From positions 3,695,702-3,759,701 of the forward strand of contig JAGTTD010000019.1 of NCBI GenBank assembly GCA_018398585.1: a stretch of DNA of 64,000 bases, in the 5' to 3' direction. The DNA is from Simmondsia chinensis (taxonomy: Eukaryota; Streptophyta; Magnoliopsida; Caryophyllales; Simmondsiaceae). A model generated the notes under the pieces. It made no database searches. It saw only the letters and a program-made list of their open reading frames with translations, and was not told the DNA's origin. Every line of letters begins with the position of its first letter. Positions within the stretch are counted from its first letter, which is position 1. This document shows, one piece after another, positions 23,814 through 36,600 of the stretch. The translations under genes were made by a program, and so were the position numbers.

Positions 23814-26800
23814 ATGGCCATCGTGGTGGAGGAAAACGGGGTTGATGATTACACTCAAGATGGAACGGTCGATCTCAAGGGTAACCCGGTTCGTCGGTCT
23901 AAGCGTGGCGGCTGGCGGGCTTGCTCCTTCGTTGTTGGTAATTTGATCTCTCTTTCCTATTTGGAATTTTTTTTCTTTAACATCCAGATGATTATGTCTT
24001 TTTTCGTTTTTCTTTTTGATAAATAGTGAAGAATTGTAATATAAAAACTGACATCCTAAGAAAGTGGAGCTCAAAAACCACAACAAGCAGGCCGGGTGGC
24101 CAAATAAAGAGAAGTTTAGTGCATTATGAGGCATATCATTCTAGTTTTGCCAAATGATTAACAAAATGCTCTTGCCTTTGATTATTTTTGATGAGCTTGC
24201 CTAGAAGTTGGACGTTTATTGCTCCAAGAAGACGATTATGATACGTTTGAAAACCTGTATTAACCAGTCCATGAATGTGTTAGTTAGCTTTACGGGTAAA
24301 GTCTCTGTGAGCTATTGTTTGAGACTCGGAATTAAATCTACCTTCGTAGGGGATTTGTAAAGGGATGTACCCTTATACAACCATCTTCTTTACTGTATGT
24401 TTTATGTAAAAAGAAAAAAAAAAATAGCCCCCTTTTTTAAATAATTATATATTTATATACAGCAAATAATCGGAGGACCTGGTGGAATTGGTAATGGTAG
24501 TGCATTCCACTGCGTGCACAAAGCGAATGAACTAACTGCATGAGAACTAACTTAATTAATGCTCCTGTTCCTCACCCACTTTGGGGCAAGCTCATCATCA
24601 CTTAAGTTAGATAGCACCAAAGTTTAATCTGTTAGGTGAAGATCTAAGAATTGTTTTATGCTCCTTCATGTAAATACTTATTAAGCTTAAAGCGTGAATA
24701 ATACATATACTCTCACATACCTCATACTTGAATACATTAATATTTAGCATAGGGATTGTTGGGATTTGAACTCGTAATAACCATGTCAAGAAACCAAATA
24801 TTCTAAAAGTTCAAGCTAATAATGAAGGTCCGAAGATTGTGTTGTACTCTAACAATGAGACTTATAACATGAAATTACTATAAAACATTTTCCCTCCATT
24901 ACAATTAAACTTTTAGATTCAAATTTCAACCTTTTGAGCAGCAATTTGGCATTATACGAAGCAAGTCTAAGATATAAAGTAATGAAGCAATGACGATTTA
25001 ATATACTAATGCTACAAACCAAATTGACTTGACTTGGGTTCAATTTACAGTTTTAAATTACATATCACTATGATCGGTACCAAAGAGGGCACCAATACGC
25101 CGTCACCGGATCCCATTAGAACTCCGAAGTTAAGCGTGCTTGGGCGAGAGTAATACTAGGATGGGTGACCTCCTGGGAAGTCCTCACCCACAGGTTAGAA
25201 GTACTGGGAAACAGCCTCTCTTCAGGTTAACACTCTGAAGGGGGAAGGCTGCATACATCCCCCCCCCTCGGACCCTGCGTAGGCGGGAGCCCTTAAGGCA
25301 CTGGATATATTCCATATCACTATGATCGGTCTCACATCCCATTTTCAAATAATAAGGAAGTTTCGTAGACTAACCCTCTCCAAATCCTTAGAACCCTTCA
25401 CTCCAATAATGAAAATGATTCTCTATCCTAAGTCTCAAACACTATTTTTTACGGACTTTACCAGTTGAATCAGCTGATACACCTGCTTGTAATTATTATA
25501 TGTAAGTGGGGCCGGGATGACTAAAAGTGACAAAATTAAAAATATTGCAGTGTATGAAGCGTTTGAGAGGATGGCATACTATGGAATATCGTCAAACTTG
25601 GTGATATACTTGACAAAGAAGCTCCACCAAGGCACTGTCAAGTCGGCTAACAGCGTCACCAACTGGGGTGGCACCATTTGGTTGACTCCTATCTTGGGCG
25701 CTTACCTCGCCGACGCCCACCTCGGTCGCTATTGGACCTTCATCCTTGCCTGCGCTGTTTACCTCTCTGTAAGTACTTCTCTTTTGGTAAAATTCACGTT
25801 TAATATATAATCGGAAGACATACCCATATTCATTTTGTTTAAGAAGGGCGTTTACCCATCGTTGTCAATACGGTAAATTACGCTTTTTGTTGTTTGTTTA
25901 TTATATAATATGCGTAAGTTTACTGTGTCGCGTATCCGTATTTTTCCACTTTGAAAGATAAATGATAGTTGAAAATATTAATACTTAAAATTAAATTAAA
26001 TATCTCTATTCTATACATGAATAGAATTATATAACAATTTGATACAAAAGTCACCGAATTTTAATAGGAACTACTCATATATTGTCAAAAATTATGTGTT
26101 ATATAAGCATCTTTTAGCAAAAGATCATCGAATTTTATTGAAAAACTTAAGTATTATCGAAATCATGTTTCAATTCAGCATTTTCCAACAAAAATTCATT
26201 GAAATTCAACGAAACATAATTGATAAAAATTTAAAACTTCAAGGCATCTAAGTTATGAAGTTTTAAACTTAAATTATCTTATTATGCATATTAAAACGTT
26301 AGAAAAATTAGTTGAGATAATCAAACTTAAGTTATACATATATATACATATAAGGAAAGCATGATTCACACATTTAAATGATTAAAGGGGAAAATTAAAA
26401 TAAATGAGGAAAGAATAGATAAAATAAAAAGACCGTTTGACCAACCAACGTGATTGTTTGAACCACATGCGACCTGTTTGTGAAAGCTACTTCCATTACT
26501 CGGTTGCTGCAGTTGTGGTCCTGTCCTATCTTCTTCTAAACACTATCGTGTTGTTTAAAAATAGAGAATTTTTTATTTTATTAAGACGCCGAGATGTTCA
26601 AGAGAGTACATGATATGATTCTCCATATTAAAAATTTTTTAATTGGAAAAATTACAAAATAGTTGTCAAATTTTACTTCTTTTATCTTTCACCTAAGTTA
26701 GGTTGAGCAGGGTTTTATACTGATTTATTAGGATATTTTAATAATATATTTTTTTAGATTTTTTATAAAAAAGCACCTAAATTTTAGGTGTGATTTCAAA

Positions 26801-29800
26801 AAAAATCACCTAAATTTTAAGAAATTTTTCAATGTCACATGTTAATGTTAACATTGTTAACATTTGTTAGTTTTTGCTGACATGACATTTAGAAAAATAT
26901 TTTGTAAAAGTACAAATTATTTTTGTATGTATTTTAAAATTTTTAGATATTTTAAAATTATTTTCTTTTTTCTTCAAATGTCACGTTAGCAAAAACTAAC
27001 GGATATTAACGGCGTTAATATTATGGTGTGACATTGAAAATTTTTTTAAAGTTTATATGTTCTTTTGAAAAATTAGAATATTTAAGTAGTTTTCAGTAAA
27101 AGAACCCTATTTTTTTTTAGATTCTTCTTTTCGTAAGTAATGAAATTAGATTATGTTCAATTATAGTTTTATAATTATATAAATTAAATTGAAGAAGATA
27201 AAAATTTTAGATATTAATATTAATGAAAAATATTTGAAAATTTAAATATAATAAAAATGCTACTACTTGACTCGATATCAATATGTGACCTACCCTAACT
27301 AAAATTATTATATGAATAACGATGTATAAATTGGGTGATATTCGCATTATGCACATATTATTTTGATATCTTTTAGAGTAACCAAAGATGCGTGGGATGT
27401 GGGCATGCATATGACGCTTAGGCCTATTTTTTTCTGAGAAATTATTAGATGATCCCGGGTCACTATATACCGTATATAAGAAATAGATAGATTTATAAAG
27501 GACAGAGATAATTAATAAGGGTGAAAAAAGAGAAATTTACATAGAGTATATGGTGCCAACAGGTCATCAGATAATGTCTCCTCTTTTTTTGCCATAACGT
27601 GTACATAATGTCATATATCTCTAATTTAATTATTCAATTTATATATAAATATGTAATATTCGGTCATTATTTCATAGAAATAATTATTTTAGATACAATT
27701 TGTACTAACCCATAACTTGAACAATCAAATTGGATATATTACAATATGTTTGGGTGATAATTGTATATAAATGTTAGGGAATTTATCACTAAGGTACTGC
27801 ATGAGGTTTTAACATTTATCACATAAGTATCTTGACATTTTAGTATATAACGAGGTATTCTAAGAATTAAATATTTTATTATTTAAATATCTTGAAGTTT
27901 TAAATTTTAAAAATAATGAACCTTTTACTGAAATTCAGTGAATTTTTGTTAGAAATTGCAAACATGAAAGATAATTACATGAATACATTTTTTTCGATAA
28001 TTAATTATAACAACATATGGGCACCTTCTATCTCGATGTTAAGATTTTTGGTCGTAAAATACTAACATATCATATTATTTCACTAATATGTAGATGTCTC
28101 TCATTCTCGGGCCCTGTCCTTCGGATGTGCCAATTTTTGTATTGAGAGTTCTCTCATTAAGTATCAAAAATTAATAATGTAGATATCTTTCATTAAAATT
28201 CACTGAATTTTTTTGGTAATATACAAATTTTTTCAAAAATAGTGATGTAGTATATATACATTGTCTAATCACATCGACATTTTATTGTGAAAATTGGTCA
28301 GATTTTGACAAAATTCACTAACTTCCTAGAATACCTAAATAATAAAATTTTAAAACATCAGGTTACCCCATTGTATATATTCAAATATCAGTACATCTAA
28401 GTGATACATGTCCGAACCGTGTCAATTTCCTTAATTATCATTAGGCACTATGCAGTAGCTATTGCCAGAGTAATGCAACTTACATATCATTTTGGTAGAT
28501 AATTACGAATCTACTATATATTACTTAATTATCTATTCGTAAAATAAACTTAATCATTTTTATTAATCTCTTATATATGAATCTTTTCACTTTCACAATT
28601 TTAATATTGAATTGTTATATTAGACTCATAAATAGGGTTCTCAACACTTGTTAACATAATCCGTAGATATATTTTCTCTGACCACAGAATCCGCAAATAT
28701 TTTTTTTTTTTCAAATGGTAAAGACCAGATTCCTTAACATATTACCGACAGATAATTGCCTCAGTAATGGCTGCCAAATGTAATATTCCATTCATATTAA
28801 TATGATTTCTTTTCTTGGTTAATGATATCTTATTATAAAAATCAAAGATATGATTAGAGTGGTGACAAATTTGTTTGTTTGTTTGTTACCCACCAATAAC
28901 GGATTTGAAGTTACATCTTGATTGTCCCATTCTTAAGTTGAAATTTTCAAATTGATTCTGCACATTAAGTAATGGGATGTTGGACAAGAGTGAAGGAAAA
29001 ATTTTTTTTTTCTCTCCCATGTCTCTTTCTAACCAGATTTTTGTATTCGTATATGTTAAGACCTTCACATATGAGTCTAGTTGAATCTTGCTATTAGAGT
29101 TGTGAGAAGAAATATATCAATATATAAGTCTAGTAAACTACTCCACCTAATATCCATTGGTTCCTATTTGGGCTTATACAACAACAAGAACCCAGTGCCT
29201 CAAAAGGCTCCCGTATACACAGGGTCGGGGGGGGATGGATGTACCCAGCCTTCCCCTTTTCGGGGGCTGCCCAGAAGAGAGGCTGTTTCCGAGGACCCCT
29301 AACCTGAAAAGCTTGTCGGCAGCGATGAAACCTAACAGCCTGATAGCAAGAGAGCAAATAAGCATATAAGCATAAAAGCAGGGCCCATTTGGGGTTATAT
29401 GAACTACATATATATTAACTGCATGAGATTAGGCCTTCAGCCCGGTGAAATTTAACAACACAAGTTTAGAGATGATTTTAATTTCTTCTATATTTCTAGT
29501 ACAAAATTTGTAGAGAATTTCTCCTATTTCTTATGAATTGTGAAATTTTGGCTTGTCATGATTGCCAATATTTCATGATTATTGTCTAATTCCCTTTAGA
29601 TTGAAGTTTAGCTTTGGAAAATAGGAGAAGATTAATATTTTTATTACTGTATGTAAAACTTTTTATCTTCATTTAGCGTGAATCTTTTCGAAAAAATAGG
29701 GTAGGATTGTGTTATGTTCAAAAAAAAAACACCGAAATTTTTATCACCATGCAAGTCCGCTTCAGCACTCCAATGGGGTAGGACTGTATACTAAACAACT

Positions 29801-32800
29801 ACTCACTGTTCTTTTCAAATATAACATCCTTTTATGATATTCTTGCTCACTTTTTTCCTCTTGTTAACGTTTAAATTGTTTGAAATTATGTTAATAGGGT
29901 ATGTCTCTGCTAACTCTATCAGTCTCACTACCCGGGCTAAAACCTCCCCCATGCAACGAGGCCGATTTGTCAGCATGCAAGCCCGCTTCGACACTCCAAT
30001 TAGCCATCTTCTATGGCGCACTCTACACGCTGGCGGTAGGCACAGGTGGGACTAAGCCCAATATCTCTACAATTGGGGCAGACCAATTTGATGACTTTGA
30101 CCCTAAAGAGAAGGCTCTTAAGCTCTCTTTCTTCAACTGGTGGATGTTCAGCATATTCTTCGGAACCCTCTTTGCCAATACAATCTTGGTCTACATCCAG
30201 GACAATGTGGGTTGGGCCCTTGGATATGGACTCCCTACATTTGGGCTTGCGATATCTATATCGATCTTTGTTGCTGGTACGCCATTTTATAGGCATAGGA
30301 AACCGAATGGAAGCCCGTTTAGCAAGATGGCTCAGGTCATTGTGGCCTCCATAAGAAAAAGGAGGGTGCCCTTGCCTAGTGACCCTAACGAGCTTTATGA
30401 GCTCAACATGGAAACGTACACCAAGAATGGAAAATTTAGGATTGACCCGACACCATCCTTGAGGTAAGTAGTTAAGTAATATGTTGATTAATTTTCGTTT
30501 GCCAATAGTTTTTTTTCCCGATAATTTGCGACAAAAGTTGCGATGCAAGCAGACCACTCGCAAGGCGAGGCCTGAGTCCAACCGTAACAAGACAGGGACC
30601 AATAGTAAATGATACAGTATCAACAACGTATATCTTACAACTACATATTGCGTTGGCATAACTATAAAAACACATTATGTCAAGTAACTAATCCTAGTGC
30701 TTATATTGTTATGTGTAAGACACGTGATTGTTTTCACTCCCTAATATGCCATTAGCGCAAATGCCTATAAACTTGAAGTGTGGGTTGCAAAAAGTAAAGC
30801 TTGGCTTATACTTTTGGCATGTATGTTTGATATGGGGTTAAAAAAGGGGGTAATCTTTAATGGTGCAATTGTTAATGGGCTAACCATTATCCCATGGAAA
30901 TTTTTTCCTTTCACCTTGTTTGGTTGTGCATTTTTAAAAGAGTAAACATTAACCCATGAATTTTTTATTATATTTGGTTTGAGTATAACATACTTCTTTT
31001 TTGTCTTTCACGTGCTAATTTATTTCTTATATTATTTTTAATTTTTTAAAATTTAATTATAATAAAATATAACTATTTATTAAAATATTGAACAAAATAA
31101 CCCTTGTATAATTGACGATGTTTTAAATATCTAAAAAATAATTTTGAAATTATTAAAAAAAAAAAATCAGATAATTCCTATTACAATGCCGACGACCTAT
31201 CCCCATCGACATCGCTATTGTTGCCGACCTCCAGTCACCACTAACATCACCATAGTAGATCTCTCCTGCTGTCTAACCGTTTTGGAAATATATACAATAT
31301 TTTTCTAATATTTAAATATTTTTAATTATTTTTAATATATAATATTATTATATATTTTTAATTACTGAATTTTTATACATATTTTTTATATTTTATATTT
31401 AGAATATTTTTTAAATATATAAATATCATAATAATATTTAAAATATTTTTCTAATATTAAATATTTTAAAAATATTTAGAATATTTTATTAAATATTTAA
31501 ATAATTGTTTAAGTATATAAAATATATTTTTATAACATCCAAATTTTTTCAAACAATAAACAAGTTGAAATTTTTTTTACTCCTTCCCTTGTTATGGATG
31601 TTGCACTAGGGGGGTGCAATGGTTTTTTAACCCCAGTTTGGGGTAAACTTGTTCATGGGTTAAATGTTAATGGTAAATCAAATAGGGTTTAAAAGAGTGT
31701 AATGGTTATCTCTGTTAACTCTATACCAAACATGCCTTTTGTGTTAGAATTAACTTAATGCGAAGACCGGAGGCTTTTAAAATTTAAGCTTGAGTCATTC
31801 ATTCAAATTAGGTCTCTAACTAAATTAAGTGGTTAGATGAAGATACATGAATAATTTTCTTACTTTTAAATTTCACAAGGCCTTTCAGGCCCGACCCACA
31901 GAGTTGGCACAAATGAGATCCACGTATAAGCCCAAGTAGGGTTCCATCCTAAAACCAATTGGCAATAGGTGGAGTAACCCACTGCACTTATAAATTGACA
32001 TATTTACTCTCACAACTCCAATATGGGATTCTACTACATAGACTCACATGTGAAATCCTCAAACACTTACTGTAACACTTATTAGGTATGTAATATGATA
32101 TAGGTTTCTGAATAAGGCAGCAGTGGTGACGGAATCAAGTGATCCATGGAGTCTTTGCTCAGTGACCCAAGTCGAGGAAACAAAGCAGATGTTGAGGATG
32201 ATCCCCATCTTGGTAGCCACGTTTGTCCCTAGCACCATGGTTTCCCAAGCCCACACCCTCTTCATAAAACAAGGCACCACCCTTGACAGGAGCATTGGTC
32301 ATTTCCATATCCCCCCAGCTAGCTTGAATGCATTTGTAACCTTATCCTTGCTCATTTGCGTCATTCTCTATGATCGAGTCTTTGTCAAGATCACAAAGCG
32401 TCTAACTAAGAACCCTAGAGGCATAACCCTACTCCAAAGGATGGGCATTGGGCTAGCCATCCACATTCTCATCATGACTGTTGCCTCATTGACTGAGATG
32501 AAGAGACTGAGTGTTGCAAGGGAACATGGGTTGGTCGAGAGCGAAGGACAAGTTCCGTTGTCGATCTTTGTGCTTTTACCTCAATATGCATTGATAGGCA
32601 TAGCAGACGCATTCCTAGAGGTGGCTAAAATCGAGTTCTTCTATGACCAGGCTCCAGAGGGTATGAAAAGCCTTGGGACATCATACTCAACCACAAGCCT
32701 CGGGATTGGCAATTTCATAAGCAGTTTCCTCCTATCAGCAGTGTCAGATATAACTAAGGCCGATGGACATCATGGGTGGATCTTGAACAACCTCAACGCC

Positions 32801-32941
32801 TCCCATCTTGATTATTATTATGCATTTTTTGTCATACTTAATGTCGTAAATTTCATCTTCTTTTTAGTTGTTGCTAGATCATATGTATATAAGGCAGAAG
32901 TCTCAGATTCCATGAAATTGCTTCAGGATGATTTGCAATAA
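23814..32941 (+). CDS. NPF5: NPF5-type (PTR3-like) nitrate/peptide transporter, 4 exons
   Basis: Exons 23814-23937, 25551-25768, 29898-30463 and 32104-32941, all with GT-AG introns and phases that agree; 581 residues, a normal NPF length. These are 12-helix plasma- or vacuolar-membrane proton-coupled carriers for nitrate, di/tripeptides and related solutes; the substrate cannot be told from sequence. N-terminus has YTQDGTVDLKGNPV and the ExxER proton-coupling motif as EAFERMAYYG. Further family blocks: NWGGTIWLTPILGAYLADAH, GTGGTKPNISTIGADQFDDF, FFNWWMFSIFFGT, QLA-type linker, FIKQGTTLDR, NPRGITLLQRMGIGLAIH and EFFYDQAPEGMKSLGTSYS. The match is closest to the NPF5 subgroup (PTR3/NPF5.2 pattern). 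No internal stop, so probably functional. Introns of 1.6, 4.1 and 1.6 kb are full of inserted elements, including the 5S-headed SINE 238 bp before exon 2. Confidence 0.93.
24600..24854 (-). mobile_element. TRIM copy in NPF intron 1
   Basis: The LTR at 24784-24854 (TGTCAAGAAACCAA to TACTCTAACA) and the interior GGGATTTGAACTCGTAATAA before it match the minus-strand TRIM units at 18.5-19.0 kb. The other LTR, about 24600-24665, is badly decayed. Confidence 0.65.
25079..25312 (+). mobile_element. 5S rRNA-headed SINE with RTE LINE tail, copy 1
   Basis: The 234-bp element is bounded by a perfect 18-bp target duplication, CATATCACTATGATCGGT (25061-25078 and 25313-25330). 25085-25190 is a 5S rRNA-like head: ACCGGATCCCATTAGAACTC, then GAAGTTAAGCGTGCTTGGGC and GATGGGTGACCTCCTGGGAA, which contain the A box, intermediate element and C box of the internal Pol III promoter. 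Compared with a usual plant 5S the first part is about 8 nt shorter. From 25191 (CAGGTT) to 25312 the sequence is the 3' tail of the RTE LINE of this window (AAACAGCCTCTCTTC, GAAGGGGGAAGGCTGCATAC, a C run, GGCGGGAGCCCTTAAGGCAC). It lies in intron 1 of the NPF gene, same strand. It is not a 5S gene: a single copy, no 5S spacer or T-run terminator, flanked by insertion duplications. Confidence 0.93.
26740..27100. mobile_element. Long inverted-repeat MITE in NPF intron 2
   Basis: A left arm (CACCTAAATTTTAAG, TTTTTCAATGTCACATG, TTAGTTTTTGCTGACATGAC) and the reverse complement of the right arm (CTTTAAAAAAATTTTCAATG, TTAGTTTTTGCTAACGTGAC) pair over about 90 bp. A relative of one arm is at about 19930-20110. 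Superfamily and exact ends not settled. Confidence 0.6.
27777..28436. mobile_element. MITE with TTTATCACTTAGGTAC-type ends, NPF intron 2
   Basis: Left end GGGAATTTATCACTAAGGTAC and the reverse complement of the right end (GGACATGTATCACTTAGATG) are imperfect terminal inverted repeats, and the subterminal CATTTTA/TAAATATCT pieces repeat between arms. The same ends occur at 40623-41173, so this is a dispersed family. Superfamily unknown. Confidence 0.55.
29179..29386 (-). mobile_element. Truncated RTE LINE 3' end in NPF intron 2
   Basis: Minus-strand copy of the last 208 bp of the RTE LINE: starts in the TTATATGCTTATTTGCTC part of the 3' UTR and ends in (TTG)n. A 13-bp duplication with one mismatch flanks it: ATTTGGGCTTATA (29166-29178) and ATTTGGGGTTATA (29387-29399). 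Confidence 0.9.
30816..31736. mobile_element. DNA-transposon remnant in NPF intron 3
   Basis: GGCATGTATGTTTGATATGG at the left and, reverse-complemented, GGCATGTTTGGTATAGAGTT at the right are imperfect terminal inverted repeats, each followed inside by TTAACC-rich sequence. TTTT flanks both ends, too short to fix a superfamily. The middle is extremely AT-rich with no transposase. Confidence 0.55.
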
Positions 32942-33610
32942 TGAGTAAGCTTGAGTACTTCTCAAGAAATACAAGGAAACGACATGTGTGTTCTTCATAA
33001 GCAAGTTGTAAACAATTGTAAGCTCCAAGATGAAGAATTAGAATCCACATAATCACTTTACATATTCTTTCCCTTACTATTATTATGAAGATAAATCTAT
33101 TGAAAAACGACGTACGTACCAAACATATCAACATAATAATCAATTGTTTGTTTTCTGACTCCTTTTGTTTTGTCCTATTTTCCCCAGTGCATTGCACTCT
33201 TGTTCTAGAGTGTATACTCAAATTATCAAAAAATAAATAAATAAAATTTGAACAGTCTTTAAAATTTGATTCTACTACATGATATGCTCAATCACTATAG
33301 ATAATGTTAAGTGTTCATGAAGAATGAACAAACAAATTCATTAACTTTTTTACTACGCAAGATCTTATATTATATTTACCTTACATTTTGGTTTTTTTTT
33401 TCACAAAAATCTCATTTACAACTTTGGTAAAAGAACTTCTACATTGGTAGTAATTAGAACCTATTGCCATAGAATCATCATAAAATAAGTTCCTAATCCA
33501 ACCAATTTTCCTTTTCATTATCATCATCATCTTCTTTTCCGGGTCCCCTATTCTTAGAACGTCGCTTTTGTAATTGAGCTTTGCTCTTTATTTATCTAAA
33601 AAAATCATCA
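32942..33610. other. Convergent intergenic region
   Basis: About 670 bp between the 3' ends of the plus-strand NPF gene and the minus-strand MUN gene. It should contain both 3' UTRs and polyadenylation regions; no gene or recognised repeat is seen. Confidence 0.6.
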
Positions 33611-36600
33611 TCATCTTCTTTTCGGTAAATGAAAAGTCCCCTTTAAGAAAATATTCGCCAGTTTATCATTCCTATGGCACAAAACTCTCAATATTGTGTT
33701 AGGATCCGATCTATTCCACCTCCCTATCGTGGGCGGCATTGGCAATTTCTTCCCTTCTGCTACCACCTCCATTCCACTCTTTTCACAAGCTAATGTGCTA
33801 AAATCATCCATCAATTGCTCTGTTGATTGACCCATCAAAGCCACAACTCCTTCCACTCTATCAGCCTCCTTTTCGACCTCCTCCTCCGCTATTAGTCCCA
33901 CCCGACTTGTGCAAAATACACGCTTCAAGCTCTCAAAATCCTCCTCGATCATCTCGTAATCTGATCTAAAGAATATCCTAACAGTACCTCCTGCTAGCAA
34001 AGCCATAAGGAATGCCTCAAAAGCTACCTTCATTACCTCTTTCACTGCAAGCGGTTGAGCTCGATCAATCAGAACCGCACCTAGAAGGGTCAGGTTTTGC
34101 TTGAGAACGCGCAATGCAGGACGAATCCTTGCATTTGCAACACCAAAAACATAAAGGCTATCATAAAACACAGAGTTTGAGTCTAAGAAAATCAAACGAT
34201 ATGCAGATACTTCTGCTACATGTTGGATAGCCCCTTGCATGGATGCACGCGCTAATTCAAAATAGGAAGTGGAGTTGCCAAGATTTCTTCGAGTATTGGG
34301 GTACTTTTTCTGGGTTGGAGAGGTGACACGTGGGGTTAAAGTGAGGGTTTTGTCGAGGGAGCTAAGATGGGTCAAGAGGTAATGTAAGGTGTTGAGTCGA
34401 ATGTAAAGACGCTGGGTGCCACGACTTGTTGATGGGCGTATGTGATGCCCTTCATTTGGGCCATGTTGGTGTAACTCGTAGATGCCAACATTGCAACTAG
34501 CTCTTTTCCAAATCTTTGCAAACTTTGAGTCTCGGTTGCACCTTGTTAGAGGAGGGAGTGACGGGATGTAGCTCTGCTTGGTACCTAGCATCATTGTTTT
34601 GAAGACATACATAAACAATAATCATATTTGAAATAAATAAATAGATAGATTATACTTGTTTAAAATATTTTATTTCTTTATCAAATACCCTTTAAAACTT
34701 TACAATGTAATCATCCATTAAATATATTTTTTTCCTTATCTGTAAAGTCATCTCCCTAGGATGTGTCTCTAATTGCAGATCATAGAGAAAGCTGGTTATT
34801 TTATTCCAACTTTGACCATGTTGTGCTTCTAAATTGGGGCCTTGCCATTTCATCCCCCGCTCTTGTATTTTTTTGAAGAACGCTTCTGTTTCTTCCGAGA
34901 AATCTTTCCTTGGAATTATCAAAAAGAAAAAGAAGGTCACAAGATAGCCAGAACATTACAGAGAGGGTGAGATTTACGTAACGTTGTACCTACCACAAGA
35001 AGTGACAAAGCTAGTGTATTCTCGAATGACACTTTCAAGGTTGTCAGCAAGATCTCGAACCAAATCTTCAGATAATCCAATAGGAATGTGGAAGAAATCA
35101 TCAACTATTTGCTTGCTTATTTTCATTAGTTCCACTGCTGATTGTGCATATGGCTCTTGCTTTGACTTCGGGTTCCATGTCTGTAACCACCGTTAATTAT
35201 GATAATATATATAAGTTAGACCATGTTGCGATATTGATATTGCATATTCATTTTGAATATAATTGTTAATTAAGTGTATCTATTTCTTTCTTTCGAGCCA
35301 AGGCCATAAGAGAATTCATGAGATTGACGTAGTAATAACTACCGAATAGCCTAGTTTGAAACCTCATTTCCAATTTTCTATAAAATTGATGTAGGACAAA
35401 TAGCTAAAGAGTTTATAAAGCAATTAGATGGCCAAAAACCTCTAGGAACACTAATATGCATTGTTAACTTCAAATGATCATAACTTTTAACCCTTAAAAA
35501 GTTAGGAGGCAAATTACCTATCGAATTGAGGCTCTCGGACCCAACTATGTGACCCTAGCCTATGCCCTATTTTTCCCAAATTCAGCCTTTAAAAGTGTTT
35601 TTGGCCACTTTTATGTTTTCAATACCTACTAGCGTTTTTATAACTTCGCATTTTTAGAGTTTCTTTGTTTACCTATAGATACTCCCTATACTTGATTCTA
35701 GGGCTCATTATCGATTGCTTAATACAAAATCCTAGTTTCTTTCTCTCTTTCAGTGAATTCCGAGTTACGCTTACAATTTCTAACCTGTCCAAATCGATTT
35801 CATTCCATTCCGCATCAGTAATCCTTACCTTCGTAAAACAAAACCAAAACAATCATAAAACAAACAAAAAAATTGAACTTACTTCAGTCTCTTTGGCTCT
35901 AAGGACACAATCTTGAGCAACCTTCAACCTATCTTCAACCCACTTCTTCAAAAGCTTCAAAATGATAGAATCAACTTCATAAGGCACCATCTTTCTCACT
36001 AAAAATTTCCCTCCATCTTCACAATCCACTGTGCCTTCCACCACCATTTGCACCATCATTTTCTCAAGCTTTCCTGCCCTTTGCAGCACATCTATGGCCT
36101 CATTTGAGAGCACTGATATGCCTTCTAAGTACTGCTTCAGTATGGCTCCATAGCAGTTGTGTAGTGTTACGGCTGCGACTGCTGTGGCTATGGAGGTCCA
36201 TCTCTTTAAGATGGTGCTGTGGGTTTCCTTCTCTTTTGCTGCTAGTTCTTCTGTTGCTTGTGCTAAGTGTATTAGTGCTTCACTTACCTCTTTTTCCCCT
36301 TCTAATGCCATTCCTCCTATGTTTTCCTTCTCCGCCATCTGCATAAGTTAACAGAATCAAATTGCTGTTTGCAGTCGTTTTGTGGTCGGGGTGGTGGCGT
36401 TGAGGAGATTATGGCTCCCTTTGGCTCAGAGGAGAATATTTTTCTTAGGGAAAGTTTTCTTTGCAGGTTCTTCTCCAAGCTTTTTGGTTTTCTAGCCAAA
36501 GAAAAAGGTTTTATTATGTAAATTTATATGAGGTTTACACGTAGTCAAGTTGAGGTTGAAGTATGAAGCATATAATGTGAAATCACGAGGGAACACCCCC

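Noticed and set aside
25085..25190. A functional 5S rRNA gene
   Set aside because: The first part is shortened, there is no tandem array or terminator, and the unit lies between target-site duplications with a LINE tail; the same applies to 59335-59449.
25079..25312. A Cassandra-type TRIM carrying 5S sequence in its LTR
   Set aside because: No second LTR, PBS or purine tract; the duplication is 18 bp instead of 5 bp, and the 3' part is LINE tail.
30000..30659. 219-residue minus-strand ORF over NPF exon 3
   Set aside because: Shadow of the exon; no family features.
34692..34940. An extra MUN-gene exon on minus
   Set aside because: Exon 4 (ends 34994) joins exon 5 (starts 34584) in the right phase to give SCGTKQSYIPSLPP, as in the family; the intervening ORF has no family match.
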